Source: Rhyacichthys aspro
Lineage: Eukaryota > Chordata > Actinopteri > Gobiiformes > Rhyacichthyidae
NCBI GenBank assembly: GCA_036850595.1
Contig: CM072161.1
Location: forward strand, 6,283,905 to 6,347,904
Reading direction: 5' to 3'
DNA: 64,000 nt
This document shows, piece after piece, positions 1 through 13,689 of the stretch; the first letter of the stretch is position 1, and each line of letters starts with the position of its first letter. The notes below the pieces were generated by a model, which did not search any database, was not told the DNA's origin, and saw nothing but the letters and a program-made list of their open reading frames with translations. The translations under genes were made by a program, and so were the position numbers.

Positions 1-2889
1 ACTTTCTGTGTTTCAAAAGTGGATAACTACTGCAAGTACAAGACTCAAACCATTTAAACACTAATTGGGCTCACCAAGACGAAAAGTCCTTTTTTTTTGT
101 GGTTGCTGTGAAACCTATAGCTTCTGTCACATAAAATAAATGGAACTATGCATTTTTAAGCCATTTGTTAATTAAGCCTATGCAATTATGTTTTTGTGAT
201 TTTTATCATTTTAGCACAAATCTTCTAATGTCTGACAAATGTCCAACAACATAATTACTCAGTTTGGAATGTGATCAATAAAAAGCAATTAGTAAGGGAA
301 TTTAGGCTTGTTTAGTTATCGATCACAGCCTTCTCGGGTCTCGGTTTGTGTCTGGGTTGGTGCCACAAATTAAAAGGTAATTTTCTTCACCAAACATTGT
401 GACACAGAAGTGAGTCTGTTTAAATGCATTGGATTTAGTTGGGTTTGCACACTCCTCTGTGTGTTCATTCGGCTCATCTGTATCGTCTCCCAACTGCAGT
501 CAGAGGAGGACGCTGGCAACGATCGCTACTTGTGAAGTTGGAATATGATAAGTGGGAAACAACACGGGTCAAATCTGCAATCACGAACAAGGAGTGTCAT
601 CTCTTTGCTTGCAGGGACTTTGTGATAGCACATACATTTGTTCTGGAGGAAAAGTGTGATATTTCACTGGCAGAGACGTAGAGGATGGCAAACAGCCTCG
701 CAAAGTGTCATTTATATATACTCTCTTTTGTTATCGTCTCAGGACACAGCCCAAGGATTGAGAATAAATTGCACTCGAGCTTTCTTTATGCATTATTCCT
801 TTAAAGCATGGTGCAAAATGTGGAGCTTTTTAGAGGCCTTTCTTGCTCCACTAACTTTGATTGCTTTTCTTTGGCCAGCTGTTATGGCCTCTCAGTATCA
901 CTTTTAATGATGTGGAGACAAAGCTTGGACGGCACGAGAGGTTGACCACTCTGCCGATTCACTCAACCGAAAATGTGCTACACACGGAACGTCTGAATTG
1001 AGTCCCGAATGAAATGCTTTCAAAGCCCTAAGCTCACAACAACAACACATTCTTAGCCCACACAAAACGGGACAAAACTGCAATTAATTCACCATGTTGT
1101 GCTCCGAAATATAACCCAGCAGCTTCCAAAACATTTATGAGTGTGAGTGTCACAATATTTACATAGAGCAAACTACAATCCATGTAGCATAGCATCCATC
1201 CTTTAGACCTCAGAACTTGATCTGGTTGAAGGCTGATAAATCTAAGAAAACAGCCTCTTTCAACTTCACTGCACAACAGTAACGTCATATTCAGCTTATT
1301 AATAAACGCATTGTGTTGCAGTCTACCTTACCTGAAAAGCTAATTCAATACAGGGATGCTGATACTGGGATGCTAATAAAGCCACATGATGGCTGTAATA
1401 GAGTTAAGATGCTGAGCTATCTGTCAGGGAAAAAAAGGCTGTTTATTCAGTCAGCAGAAGCTCAGTGAGTCTGACTCATCAAACTGTCCAAGAGCATCAT
1501 CCTCATGTCTGTCAATCAAAGCAGTCCCGCCCCTAATCATGCGTAACTTTTAGCTTTCAAAGACTGCATACCAATTAAGTAAACAAAAATGCACCACCTC
1601 ATTCAGTTGTTAGAGAGGTGGTGTTGGCTCTTGAGACTAAGTGTGTCTTTGGACAAGTTTACTGAGCGTGTTTAGTCTAACTTTAACATGACATGCCAAG
1701 AACTGTTGTTTATGGTCATGTTTTTATTGCTTCACAAAATAAAGTCATTAAACACAACATTCACAACAGTTTAAAAACAATGGTGGCTTTATAAAGTAGT
1801 AAAAAATGGTTAAAAAATATAAATAAGTAAATACATAAATAAATGCATGCATATATACATGCTACAGTCATAAGCAGAAGTTTTGTGGTTAGTGCATAAA
1901 GAGAGATGCTCATAATGAGAGAAAGCATTCTGGTGCAACCCCAAAATCCTGTGGATTTTAAGAGTAGTTTTCCAGTTATGAAAATGACCTTGAATTTGAA
2001 TAAAATATGAAAATGTCCTGGAGAATTTATGTTTCCTTTATGTTTTGTTTTGCACATTTACTTTGAAACATAACTGTCAACTTTGTGCATGAACTCTATA
2101 AACTTGTTGGGAATTTTAAGTTGGAGTTTTGACCCTCTGAGGCTGCTGTAGTTTGTCTTTATGTTGGGCTGAAAAAAACATTTAAATTCTCCTCCAAACA
2201 CACAAAACCCACAGTAATTTGTTTAACTAGGAAGCCAAGAGCTTGTTAATTATGAAAATAACGAACTATAACACTACCTCAATATTTAATATATGTTTCC
2301 TGTTGCTCAGCGGTGTGCCTTAAATGCTAACCTCCAGTATAGCTTGCTTTTTTGAAAACACCTGAATACTAATGTGCTTCATGTGAGCGGGCTGAACATT
2401 CATTTGGATACATAAATGTCAAGTTGTTTTTCTAACCCATGCTGGCTAATAATAGACTGAGGGACCCCCACTCTCCTCTGTGTCTCCTTAATTATAATTT
2501 ACAAGTATCTTTACCAACTGGAATTGCAACTTTGCATGCTAGCACAAAATAATGCATAAAATAAGCGTTTTTTTGTTTTTTTTCACCTTCTTGGCTTACT
2601 TTTCATTCCACTTACTGTTGCAGAAATCTCTTAAATATTCACTTTGCCACTATTCTGCAATGATATCAGTGCGCATGAAAGATTCAGGAAATTGGATGGG
2701 AGTACTTATGCATCTTAACTGTTCGAGGAAGCTCATTTATTTTACAGCCAGTGTCATTGTTCCATAAGGCAGAGATATAAGTGAGATAAAGAGTAATCTC
2801 TGCAGGCGAATATAGTGATTACTGGGAACTCGGTTGTGGGAGTGTAGTGCAGGGCTTGAACATACAAGTGTGACAGAGCCTCAGTCAAC
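1..2889. other. AT-rich non-coding stretch
   Basis: No exon, RNA gene or recognisable repeat is supported here. The only small structures seen are a 9-bp hairpin (caccacctc / gaggtggtg, 1592-1623, 14-nt loop) and a low-complexity A/T run around 1800-1860. Open frames here are short (at most about 98 codons), hydrophobic or low-complexity, and look accidental. The part near 180-340 has several TAAT-type cores and could be regulatory, but nothing firm can be said. Confidence 0.6.
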
Positions 2890-3051
2890 AGGACCTGTGC
2901 AGCCATGGCTTAGCAGACAGAAGTGTTGATTGGTCGATGCCACCGGAGCTGTAGGTGTGGAGAGATAGCCACAGCCCCACGCGTCCCCTCTGGGTATGAA
3001 TTTGCTATACGCAGGGAAGACAGATTACCACGGTCATTTTTTTCTGCCTAG

Positions 3052-3128
3052 GGGCGATGTCACCTTTCGGGTTTGCTGTTAGCTTGCGGTGGCTAAACAA
3101 CAAGACTCATTTAGTGTGTGGCAAGAAG
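3052..3128 (+). other. Exon-like segment, unproven
   Basis: A polypyrimidine tract ending in an AG acceptor (3050-3051) precedes a 77-nt segment closed by an AAG|GTGAGT donor (3129 onward). One of the three frames is open across the segment and ends exactly on a codon boundary; the other two contain stops. I recognise no protein family in the translation, which contains about 25 residues. It could be an internal exon of a coding or long noncoding RNA, or a chance pairing of splice-like words, which is common in 64 kb. Confidence 0.2.
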
Positions 3129-6100
3129 GTGAGTCTCCCCTGGGCTTTGTGGTTAAGTTGTTATGGATGCACTTACGCTCCCAGAAGCCAGCTGTGTTGC
3201 ATTTGCCATGAGGTATTAACGCAAAGGTTCCCCAACTTATTTCAACAGAGTAAGCAAAATGTATTGCTGTATCTTCAACTTGGGACCACTGCTTACTGAA
3301 ACACCTGATCCTTTTTCTATGTGGGGATAACTGGGGAGACTGTATGACATCAATTATTTTGGCACCACTGCTTAGTGTTTGGCTGCAAAGGTGCGTAGCA
3401 ACATAACTGATTACCTCTCTGCTCATTCTGCTCATCCAAGATGGTGGCTGCCAAAAACATAAAAAAGCCACAACTGGTGGCAGTATTTCTGTTGGATGAT
3501 GGGTAAAATAATGTTGTGGTTTTTCCTCAGACGGCAGTACACCAAAAACAGCTAATCCACCAAATATAATGAGCAATTTATCTGGCCAGTTGTGTCTATT
3601 TTACAGCAATGAACAGGAACATTAATGTTCTTTGTTGAGCAGTTTGTAGCATTTTACAAAACAAAAAAAAAGTAGTAATTGCAGAACAGCTCTTGGTAAA
3701 GGTGAAGTTAAGATAGCAAGGGCACTGTGTATAAATAGCAAACAACATACGATCAACCACTAATTTGCAGAGTATCTCCAACATAACTAAAAAGGGGTCT
3801 TAATGCAAAAAGTCAAGCACCACAAACATTATGGTTTTTGTGCAATCCATATAGAACAAAATCTGTTCAATTTAAAGCAACCTTGGATACCTTTTCGCCA
3901 GTAGAGGGCGCACATCCTTCACTGTGCAGCCTCACTTTCCCTGTCGACTGTGTCTGTTTACGAGTAGAGTCGTTTAAGATGACATGTTTGGAAGGAAGAA
4001 CATATTTTCTGAAACAGTAGGGTCATTTTTTCAATTCAAATACAACTCTTCTAGGGTCCAATGTATTGGCCTATTTTCTTTTTTCTATGCGAAGTAGTGT
4101 GTCACTAGCGTGTCAGTGAGATAGGCCTGATTTGACTGATCTCACGTCTAAGAACCATTAAAATTACTTTGAGAATATATAGTTTTGGGGTAAAAGTTAC
4201 GTGGTGCTACTTATAGAACAGGCCAAATATATTTGTCATATTATTGAGCCCAGCCTTTACTTTACTTCAGACATTCAGGTACAATGTATTTTTTATTTTA
4301 TTTTCTTCGGCTGTTTACGCTGGTACACGTGTGACAAGTGTGAACAGTACAGTGCAGATCAACACTACATAATACAAAGTGGTGGAATAACCATCAAATC
4401 AAAAGTAGTTTCAGTGGCATTGAATAAAAACACTGGCCTGGCAATGTTATTAATCAGCTTCATGATGGCGCTTAATGTATTAGTAGTCCATTAGTTTAGA
4501 TTGCATCATGTTGCAAAGTGTAATCTGCTGACTGCCCCACAGGGAAATGCTGTTTCCTGGCATGACAACAGAACAATGATCCTGTCGCAAACAGCTGATT
4601 ACCATAAGAATACAAAGTCAGTATGTCTTTAATGTTACCACAATGGAACAGCTGTACGAGATCACAGGAGCCAGCTACCTGCTATAATGAGCCCAGGTAT
4701 CTGCAGGTGAAAAATATGAGGCTGTAAGATAGAATATAGGAATGCAAATAACTGAAGGTTCTGTGTGTGCTTATGTAGAACCTGCATAAAATGAATTGTA
4801 GATCAAATATGTATGTCTTATAAGAAAATGTTGACATAGAAGAGGACGTATATCAGCTGATGTTAAGTATAGAGCCTTCAACACCATAAATCTTTCAGTT
4901 CTGAAAGCCAACAAATAGAAATATGAATTATGAAATACCTCAGTATTCATGTAATCTAACAGTAAATGACTGCATTGGTCAGTGCATTGATAATACGTGT
5001 GGCTCTGCGTAGTGTACGGCTTCAGCATACAGTATGAGAGGTCCTTCACTTCCAGTCACCATCTTTTCTAATCAGAATCAAGAGAACTCGTATGAGAAAC
5101 CATGTCCTTGAAAAACAACACCCAGGTCTACATCTGTCTCGGGGTAAGAATGAAAATGACCAGCAACAAGATTCATTACAATTCATGACTTCTTCTGGCT
5201 TCGTATGTGCAAGGCTCCATGCACGAACATGCCATTTCTGTCGCATTACATTTTCACATTTCCCTCCAAGTAGTGCACATCTACTTCTGTAATTTTAATG
5301 TAATTTGCACTGCATCAAAACCTGCACACCTGGGTAAAAGTCCCATCACCTGCAGAGGCATTGTAGTATGTGGCATAGTTGATGAAATAGCTGCATTATC
5401 TGGGACTTGTTCATGTTGAATGAATCATTTTTAAACACAGATCCTCTTTAGATCTTTGGACAGTGTGATCAGATCTAATGTGGCCAGCCTTAATGTGTAT
5501 TATGTGTAATATTATAACAGGTTGATTTGTAATGGTAAAGCAGTTAACAGGAAATAAGGTGCTCGCTGTGCATCTTAATAGTAAGTGGCCTATGCACAGT
5601 GAAATGAACTCTCTCTTCACCTCCATGTGATAAAGGCAGTGGAGGTAATCTTTTAGAAAAGGCTTTAACCAAACAAAGGCCAGTGTGGTTTTGCATATGA
5701 AAGAGGAAAGTAAGAACTCACCAGGATTCATTGCAAATACCAGGTGTGAATACAATAAGTCAATGACACATGTCTAGATAGAGAGAAGACAGACTGAAAT
5801 GAAAGGTTCTGAAGGGGGCCCAGTGTCTCATACCCATTCTTAAATTAGCACTGAGGACAAATTGTGCTTTCACTCAAAAGAATTCCATCCAGCTTGAACC
5901 ATGGTTTATTATCAGTCCCACTCTAAAAATGGACACATGTCTTATGTTGCACTAAATGAGATACCAAACAACAAGCCTCTGGGGTTTTGTCGACTAGATG
6001 GATAATTAGCAACTCATTTGTAGCATAGTGTGCAGTTTACACATATCCAAACATCTCAAGATTACTAGTGTTAAAGAATGCTGTAAACATAATGACTGGG

Positions 6101-7769
6101 CGTGATTGCTCTTTTATGTTGAAACACTAAAGCCAAGTTTCTGTATCCTATTATATAAATGTTCTAAATAGGTTATTACAAAAAGTAAGTCAAATCTAGT
6201 GAAAACCCCAGATAAGAGTTAAAAAATCCTGTAAAACAACCTCTCCCATGATTAAACTGCACCTATAGGGGGTAGTCTTCATGAAGCTGATGTGTGAACG
6301 CTGGTCAAAGACCAACAACTGAGCAATTTTGTCTCTTTTGACTTTTTAAACCAGGTCACTGCTCCCATTGATTGAAAATGAGCTTTTCATCCATATCATA
6401 ATGGAGAAAGCTGGATGTGGAAGGATGATACAGTGCCTGTAATTAAAGGGCAAAAGCTGGCTCATTTTTTACCTTGTTCTACTGTGTGGTCTGTATATCT
6501 ACCATTATGGATATTATATTGGCAGAACATATTCATCAGGCTACTTAATGTAATATACTACAATCAATCAATACTGAAATAATCAGTGTACGCACAGTTC
6601 ATATCTACTTGATTAAATTGTGGACAACTCCTAGCATTCGGTTGAAAAGCTTACATAAGTGTTAAATGTGAATGAATGAATATTTTATTAAATACAAGTT
6701 AAATAAGTCTGTTTTACACTGTTGGAACACTCATTAAGGTATTAAACTCCATTTACTATTTAACACTTCTCACCAGTGTGCAAAGCCTAAGTATGACTTT
6801 TTAATGAAATTATTAAGTACTGAAATATATTCTGAGTGGGTGTATTGTTACAGTTGCAAAAAGAACAGTGGCACTTAATATTTCAAGGGTTTGCCTTGTA
6901 AAAGAGCACTGCAGAACATCTACTTGTCTTCATATATTGGTGAAATGCTTGCGATATTGAGATCATTAAAGAAAATAGTGTCCACTGCAAGAGTGCAGAA
7001 AGCCTAAAAACTATTTGAAATTCCCATGTCACCCCAAGGATTTTTACAGTACAGTTTAACTTGGTATGTGTCATATTTTGGCATCCCACTGTTTTATGCT
7101 CGGGCATGTGGTACTGATTCAAGGCCTGTGTAAGTCTAATTGTTGCTTCAGTACAAGTTGAAACATAATAAAATCACAAAACATGCCATTATTAAGCTAA
7201 CCTGTGAGCTGAATTCTGACAGAAGATTCAAGGTCTGTTGTGCCAAGAAAGAAAGGACAAGAAATGCCTGATGTCCTCCAATGTTGGCCTTCATTCAATT
7301 CAATGTGTATAGTTCGTTGTTAATGAAGTTTTGCCATCCAGTTTTGACGCAGCAGGGATGGAAACAGTACTTCCAGTGAGTCCGAATGAGCTGAACCCAA
7401 ATCCATGAGTTATACACTAACATCAGACACAAACTTTGTTTGTGAAAGTGTAGATTTTGTCTAAGTACTTCACATTATGTTTGCAAAAATAGTACCTTCA
7501 CATAAGGTCAAAACTCTTAGCCTATTATAACATTAAATTAGATCACTCCATTAGGCATTGTGCATTTAAAAAAACAACTGTAGTCCTCTGCATCTCTGCT
7601 GAGCTTTTTTCCATTCTGTTCATTTTCTAAAAATGGATTAATAGATTTCATTAAAACCTGAAGTTGCTCTGGAGGTCTTCATTTACTAAAATAAACAAAG
7701 ATCTCAAAATGCTGAAGGACCTCGCTGCATTCAGAATGTGGACTCAGCTGCTATGCCTGGAACTGAAAA
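3129..7769. other. Non-coding stretch, weak repeat hints
   Basis: No gene is supported. The sequence near 3222-3240 (aaggttccccaact) resembles the end of hAT-type elements but is too short to call. A word like the YY1 motif (aagatggtggc) occurs near 3440. From about 4000 to 7700 the sequence is AT-rich and degenerate. The open frames at 3079-3576 (minus, 165 codons) and 5411-5755 (minus, 114 codons) have no domain signature and look like chance. Confidence 0.55.
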
Positions 7770-8345
7770 GCTCACATTCGCCCCGGTGTGTTGGGGGAAC
7801 CTCACACAGAACATTTCAAGCTGTTAATATATCGAGGCACAGATTGCAAGCATGTTGCTACGCTCTTTGTGAAATTGGCTTTTAATTTGTAATGAGCAAT
7901 CACATATTAAAACTCTAATAGTCTCTAATGGAAGCTAATTTTGTTCCCCTCGGGACGTGATATTAAGCATCAAATATTATGGCAGAATCGGACTGAAAGG
8001 ATAATATCAAAGATTCTTCAAAGTTTGTAATTGTTTGATATCATCTGCCACAGCAGTTGGGAGATGCCTTTGACTTAAAGGATTATGAGGAGCTGTGACT
8101 TCTCGCCGAGGACAGCTGTAGACAATTGGCTGCAGGATCCAAGCGGCTGCTAAGGTCAAAGTGTTCTGTGAGGCTATAGGCTAATTGAATGCAGACAAAT
8201 TACAATGGCAGTGTAATTGGAGGATAAAAGTACAGTAGATCCAGCATGAATAAAAGATAGCCCGAGGGGAGCAGAGGGAATTCGCAGAGCTAAACTAACA
8301 TTTTCTCAAACAGTGTGGGGCTTATGGGGCGGCTGTGTCACAGTA
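7770..8345. promoter_or_regulatory. Candidate conserved noncoding element
   Basis: The sequence changes to a balanced composition without simple repeats. It is rich in homeodomain-type cores such as ttttaatttgtaat, gagcaatcac, ggctaattgaat and gtgtaattgg. Paired words such as ttgtaattgtttgatatc sit close together. No reading frame of note crosses it. This texture is typical of vertebrate developmental enhancers embedded in gene deserts, but conservation is inferred, not observed. Confidence 0.35.
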
Positions 8346-10229
8346 AATACAGCAAATAAACACTTTTCCTGCCTTTGTGTCTAAATCCAAAAGGTTGTGC
8401 ACGTAATATATGTAAAAAAAAGTCCTCTGTTGGCAAGTTGTCTGTCAAGATAAAATCAAATTTGAGGATTGACTGCTTTATGCATCTGTCTGTCATATCA
8501 CTTCTACAGCTTGATGTCGATCATTGGCAGAATTAACAGCTCATGCCGTGCGAGTGTTACTTGGGCATTTTATCAAAAATAATTTTCTTCACATGGCCAT
8601 AAAGCTATTCTAAGATGGGAAAAAAAAAAGTTTCCCACATGAATCTTTTTGAAACAGTCAGCATTAGGTGGCGCACACACTAGTCATTAATATGTAGCAT
8701 TAGCTGAATAGACTCATCCCTCATGTTAAAGGTTCATATTATTCCCTGACTGGCTAATAAGTTAGCCTGACATTTATTCGGCGCATTAATCACCTGCAGT
8801 GAACGTTCCATTCAGTTTAACCTTGGCTGAAGGGAGAACTGCAGAAACTCTTTGTGCACTTCTCTTGTGTTTTTGAACAAGTGATGGCCTCCCACTACTT
8901 CGCCAGAAATGGAGAGAATGAACTGAACTGAGGATGTGAAGTCAAAATGTCGGAAGTAATAAAGTTTGCCAAAATATAATCAATATGTTTTTCACAATTT
9001 ATGTTGGGTAGATGTTTTGAAGAACACAAGTGCCTATCATCATTTAGAAAAAAATAAAATAATAAAAAATCTTTGATAGAAGTTGTGGTTAAAAGCAGTC
9101 CATGGAAGTTCTGTAATGTTACAAACTAATTACTTTTAATGTTAATGGTCTAAGTTTTTTCTTGACATATAAAAGTAAAAAAAAAAAGTTTGCACCATCT
9201 GGCTCTGAAAATGTGTCTTAGATGTACCTGAAACTGCTGAAAGATCAAAGCACATCATCCAGTCTGGATCTGCTCTGAGGACCTCTCTGCTGCTGGTGCC
9301 GTCTGGAACTATGAGCAATCAAAGAGGGAACGATAGCTGTCATCATTTAACCTTTCATCGAGAGATTTGCTCGACTGACTGCAAATGGGGTGTGAAACTC
9401 AACCGCACTCTGTTATCAGCTACTCTGAATTGCCATAAGAGGCAACTATGTTTTATTTATGGCTTCGATCCCCTGTTCTACAAATGATATAGTTTCACAT
9501 GAATTTCAGTGTTCAGGAATGATTTAATGACATGAACCCAACGTAGCTCTGGAAATTCAAACACCATTATGTCAGGAATAAGAAATGGTCATAAATATTG
9601 AAGCACTTTTCTTCTCAAATTTGAACTCTCTTTGTCATTTTAATAACTATTTGCCTTAATATAAGAAAACCATGCTTGCTTGGTTTCAAAGCACTGCAAT
9701 TTAGTATGGAGCACTTGGTGTCACCTACCTCACAAGGAGCTGATAAAAGACATAATGGCGCTGCTCATTATAGATATGGTGAGAAATTTCTTTACAGTTA
9801 TTGCATTGTAATGCATGCATATTCAGAAACCAAAAGCGAGGTAATATAGAGTTAAAGTTATCAGATTTTGCCTAAAGAACACCCATTAATAACAAGCAAT
9901 AACCTTTGGGTTAGATTCCTTGGATTCTAAGGGTATGTTGACCAAAAACAATCTTATTTTAGTTCACTCCACTGCAAAAAAACAAAACAACAAAAACAAC
10001 GGCCCACCTCTAGCTCACAACTGGCTGTTTAAGCTGTGGACCAACAATAGAAAACAAGGCCTTTCTCAACAAACACTGATGGTTTCGGTCAAGTTAAATT
10101 ACATTGTACCTCCTTAGTGTTCCACGTTTACCCTCTGCTCATATTGTTTTGTTGATGGACAATATTTATTCAGTTACCTATTAAGTTAGATCATAGTTCC
10201 AATGCCAATTCATGACACTCTTCCTGTTT
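8346..10229. other. AT-rich stretch with short A runs
   Basis: No gene or repeat is recognised. Several short poly-A runs occur (8620-8630, 9179-9187), together with an A/T-rich block around 9040-9070. The 63- and 65-codon open frames at 9296 and 9920 look accidental. Confidence 0.55.
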
Positions 10230-10390
10230 GGACTCGTTAAGACATCTGTAACTGAACCATACCAGAGTTCAGTAGGAAGTGAACCAGGACCCCTATTTTG
10301 AAGGGGTGCGCACTGGGGTTCGTATGGCAGCATTCACACTCCGAGTGAGCCGCACTTACAGAGCAACAGCATCAGAGTTTGTTTTTACTG
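10230..10390 (+). repeat. Possible degenerate interspersed repeat
   Basis: The words accagagttcagtaggaag, gtgaaccaggacc and 'ggttcgtatggcagcattca' in this order resemble a teleost repeat built around 'gaaccagagttc...gaaccgggacc'. The resemblance is from memory and the copy is degraded, so this is weak. Confidence 0.25.
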
Positions 10391-11029
10391 CACCAACTCT
10401 GAACATACCCCAAGAGATTCTAAGATTGCCAATATGTAATGAGACATAGCAAACTATTCAACTATAGAGAACTATAGCCCACTGCGAGTTTGGAAACTGT
10501 TCACAATTGAAAGGTGAAATTAGCCATAGGACACATTATAATTACTTTCACAACTTAGCAGGGCTGTGGTGTAATTGAAATATGCATTTTGTGTAGTCTT
10601 AATACCACTGCATGACAGGTATGCTAGGCAAGAGGTTAAGTCTGGTCTGTTGTGCCAATGACAGAGGAGCTTTTCTCTGTATAGGGACTAAAATTAATTG
10701 TACTGAGTTGTATTTTTTAAATCTATCATCTTTAAAAATGATATAGATGTTAATAATGCTTTATAGTGATAATGAGGTTATTATACATAAACTGCAACCC
10801 TAACAAGCACAGCATATGCTGCAGTAATGAACAGAATCCTGCTAATGGTACAGTCAGTGCACAGTTCTGTATAGATCCCTACAGTTGCCTGTAAGTCCCC
10901 AGTGTCCTCAGTAAAAGCAGCCCAAGCATTACACGTCTTAATCCTCCATCGTTTAAAAATGGAGGTTGTTGACCTTTAACAGGAACAAATATTCCACCCC
11001 CAATTACACAAATATAAAAATGGCTGACA
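10391..11029. other. Non-coding stretch, nothing recognised
   Basis: AT-rich sequence without coding signal, simple repeats or recognisable mobile-element ends. Confidence 0.55.
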
Positions 11030-11400
11030 TGTGCGAGGCATCTATCACATCACATGGCCAGCATACACCATCGTTCAGCCTACACTCTGACAGCCACAGG
11101 AAGGCTACCATCTGGATATGACAAATTATCACAGGAGAGAAGGCTCATCAGGCTGGACCTCGGCTAAGTCTCTGACTGCACATCACCTACATAAAAACTG
11201 CCATTTCCTCTTCATGTCGTGAGACTTCCTGCCAGATTAAGTGGCTCCGATGTTGATGATATCAGCCGTAGGTGCATCCAAGCGCCAACGTGCACTAAAT
11301 CAGGCATATAATTAATTTCTACATAGCATTTCAACAGGGTAGTGTGTAATAAAAGCAGTAGCCACTGTCAGTGTGTTTGTCTCCCACAATCGGCAGGTGT
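11030..11400. promoter_or_regulatory. Candidate conserved noncoding element
   Basis: A balanced-composition block with words such as gacaaattatcacagg, gttgatgatatcag and catataattaatttc. It lacks homopolymers and lies between AT-rich degenerate flanks. It is inferred to be enhancer-like; nothing identifies a target gene. Confidence 0.28.
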
Positions 11401-12965
11401 ATTGTACATCTCCATCACAGTGTCACTGTCTGATGTGTGTGTGCCGTCGTTAGACTTTTTCCTTCCGGCTGCATTGTGATTCTCGTTAGACAGATTGTTA
11501 TGCGACTAAGAATGTGCAATCATATCTTCCTTTTACAAGCGTCTTAATGATAGAAGCTCTGAAAAAAGCTTTGAGTTTCTTTGTCAATTGTCAGTAAGTT
11601 GCTTTTCAAGATGTTTAAAAGAGTAATCCAGAGTTATTTTTTGTTGTTAGAATATGAAGCAAAAAATACTTCCTAAAAATAATGGCTGTGAAATAATATG
11701 ATGCAAAATTGTACAATGTAGCGTACAGATGGGCATATGTGAGTTTGTATATGTACAAAATCCACAGTCGGCCATACTTCCTGGTTCTAGACTGCCGCCT
11801 CACTAACTGAAATGTAGTACAGCGAATATCCCATAATTATTTCACTGAAGACAGCAGAGAGCAGATTCAAATATCTTCCCTGTTCACTTCAACTTAAAAG
11901 GGGTTCTACAGAAAGGTGTCATTGTTTTATTGTTCATTTAGATTGGACTTATATAGATGCTGAATGAAAAAAAGATAGACCAAATGGCTATCTTCCATTG
12001 AGCCTTAAGCAAGTGCGGTGTGATGCTGTTGCACACTGCGCTCTTGTTCCACACCGCAGCGGGATGCCGTGAAAGGAATAGCTACCTTGCTGAGGAGTCG
12101 GAGGCAGGAAGCCTGTTGTTGCCTGAAGCTTTTCATCTAACCATTCTCTGTGGTCACTCCATTACTTACTGCAAAATTTAAAAACCAAGCCACGATCAAG
12201 AAAGACTGAAGGTTCACAACTGGATTTCAAAGACGCATGGCACCGACTGCTTTTAAGATTAATTGCTGTGATTGTGCAGCAGCCATTAAATACAGCTCCA
12301 GTTTTGTAATAGAAGACAGAATGGTGAACAGGCCGATACTGACATGGAACTACAGTCATGTGAGGTTACATCCACTATTGCTTCCTGGCAATACCAGTGC
12401 TGAAAAACAGACTGCCATAACAGATACACAGACATTTGCAGAATCTCTCACCATTAGCTTTAAAAAGTTCAATCATGAATTTAACAATGATTTTTAGGGT
12501 TCTAACACATCCTAAGAAAGGTCATTGGAATTAATAAAAATCTCAAAATGTCATCAAATTCACATACATTTTATTATCCTGGAAAGTATGAATTGTATTA
12601 AGTCCCTCAGATGTTTTTCAAGATTGCGTTTGGAAGCTTTGTAGCTTTGTTTCTTTGTTACGTAAATGATGCAACCTCACATGTATGCCCTTTTGTGAAT
12701 CCATTGGTAATTTCAAGTTAAGTAGTTTTAAGTTGTGACCATCCGAGCTTGCCGTAGTTTGTCAGTGGAGTTTAAACCAAAGCAGATTTGAACAGTCAGA
12801 ATAAGTCCAATAAGTACGAAAATGTTTCTCTGAATTGTCCTGGAAATACGAATGCTGTTTGTGTTGATTGTAACCTTAGATATATGGCATGTTTTACATA
12901 AAAGATTTGTTATAGCCAGTTTATCATGTAATCTGAACACCTTTAATATCAATCAGATCCATGGC
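11401..12965. other. Non-coding stretch, nothing recognised
   Basis: No exon, RNA gene or mobile element is supported. The open frames at 12237-12497 (plus) and 12162-12359 (minus) overlap on opposite strands and have no domain features. Confidence 0.55.
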
Positions 12966-13048
12966 AACTTGATGGATGTATTGTGCAAGCTAGATTTTAG
13001 AGCAGTTGTTATGGGAAACTGAGAAAATGCGTTTACAGTGAAAGTATA
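12966..13048 (+). repeat. Diverged direct repeat, copy 1
   Basis: This 83-nt segment matches 13231-13300 when aligned by eye: cttgatggatg / cttgacggatg, then caagctag in both, then agaaaatg-gtttacag in both, ending in gtata. Copy 1 has about 12 extra bases in the middle. The copies lie about 265 bp apart in the same orientation. The pair could be an old local duplication or two copies of an unrecognised short repeat. Confidence 0.5.
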
Positions 13049-13230
13049 GCATTTTCCAAAAAACTAAGGCAAGAAATATGAAAAAAGCAGTGAAAGTATG
13101 CAGTCTTAATTATTTCATCATATAATACATTTTTCATCACCAAAAGAAATTAGATGATTCATTATGGCAACTAAACATATATAAATAGAATAATTTGTGT
13201 ATGTGTATATTATATATTGTTGCAAAAAAT

Positions 13231-13300
13231 AAACTTGACGGATGCCTTGTACAAGCTAGCTGTGGGAAAAGAGAGAAAATGTGTTTACAGCAAAGGTATA
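13231..13300 (+). repeat. Diverged direct repeat, copy 2
   Basis: Shorter partner of 12966-13048 in the same orientation. The shared blocks are the cttga-ggatg start, the acaagctag/gcaagctag centre and the agaaaatg...gtttacag end. A chance 82-codon frame (13217-13465) runs across it and is not considered a gene. Confidence 0.5.
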
Positions 13301-13689
13301 AACCTTATAGAAGATGAAAGAATAAAAAAGACAACCAGTTATCTTTTGTGCTGCGCAGTGAGAGGTCAACATAAAGACGGGAAGCAATGCATGTATTTTC
13401 ATTCCGTCTTCCAACGATATGGCAGCCATTTGGCACTTTACATTCAAAAGGCACGCTCCCGTTGAATACTATCAACAATGCGTGCAGGTTTTCTTCTATC
13501 TTGTTTGCATCTGAAACGACAAAGGGCATGAGCATTCATCATCATAATCACGAGGAACAAACACCGATGGTTAAAAGGAGTCAATTGCAGGTATTAATTA
13601 CACAGGTTCAACATCATTAGTGGAGCAAACAAATATGATGCATGAGAAGTCGCACAATCTATACTGGAATCTTTCTTCTTGTGAAATAT

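Noticed and set aside
3079..3576. 165-codon open frame on the minus strand
   Set aside because: No domain, no conserved motif, low-complexity residues and no promoter or splice context; consistent with chance in 64 kb.
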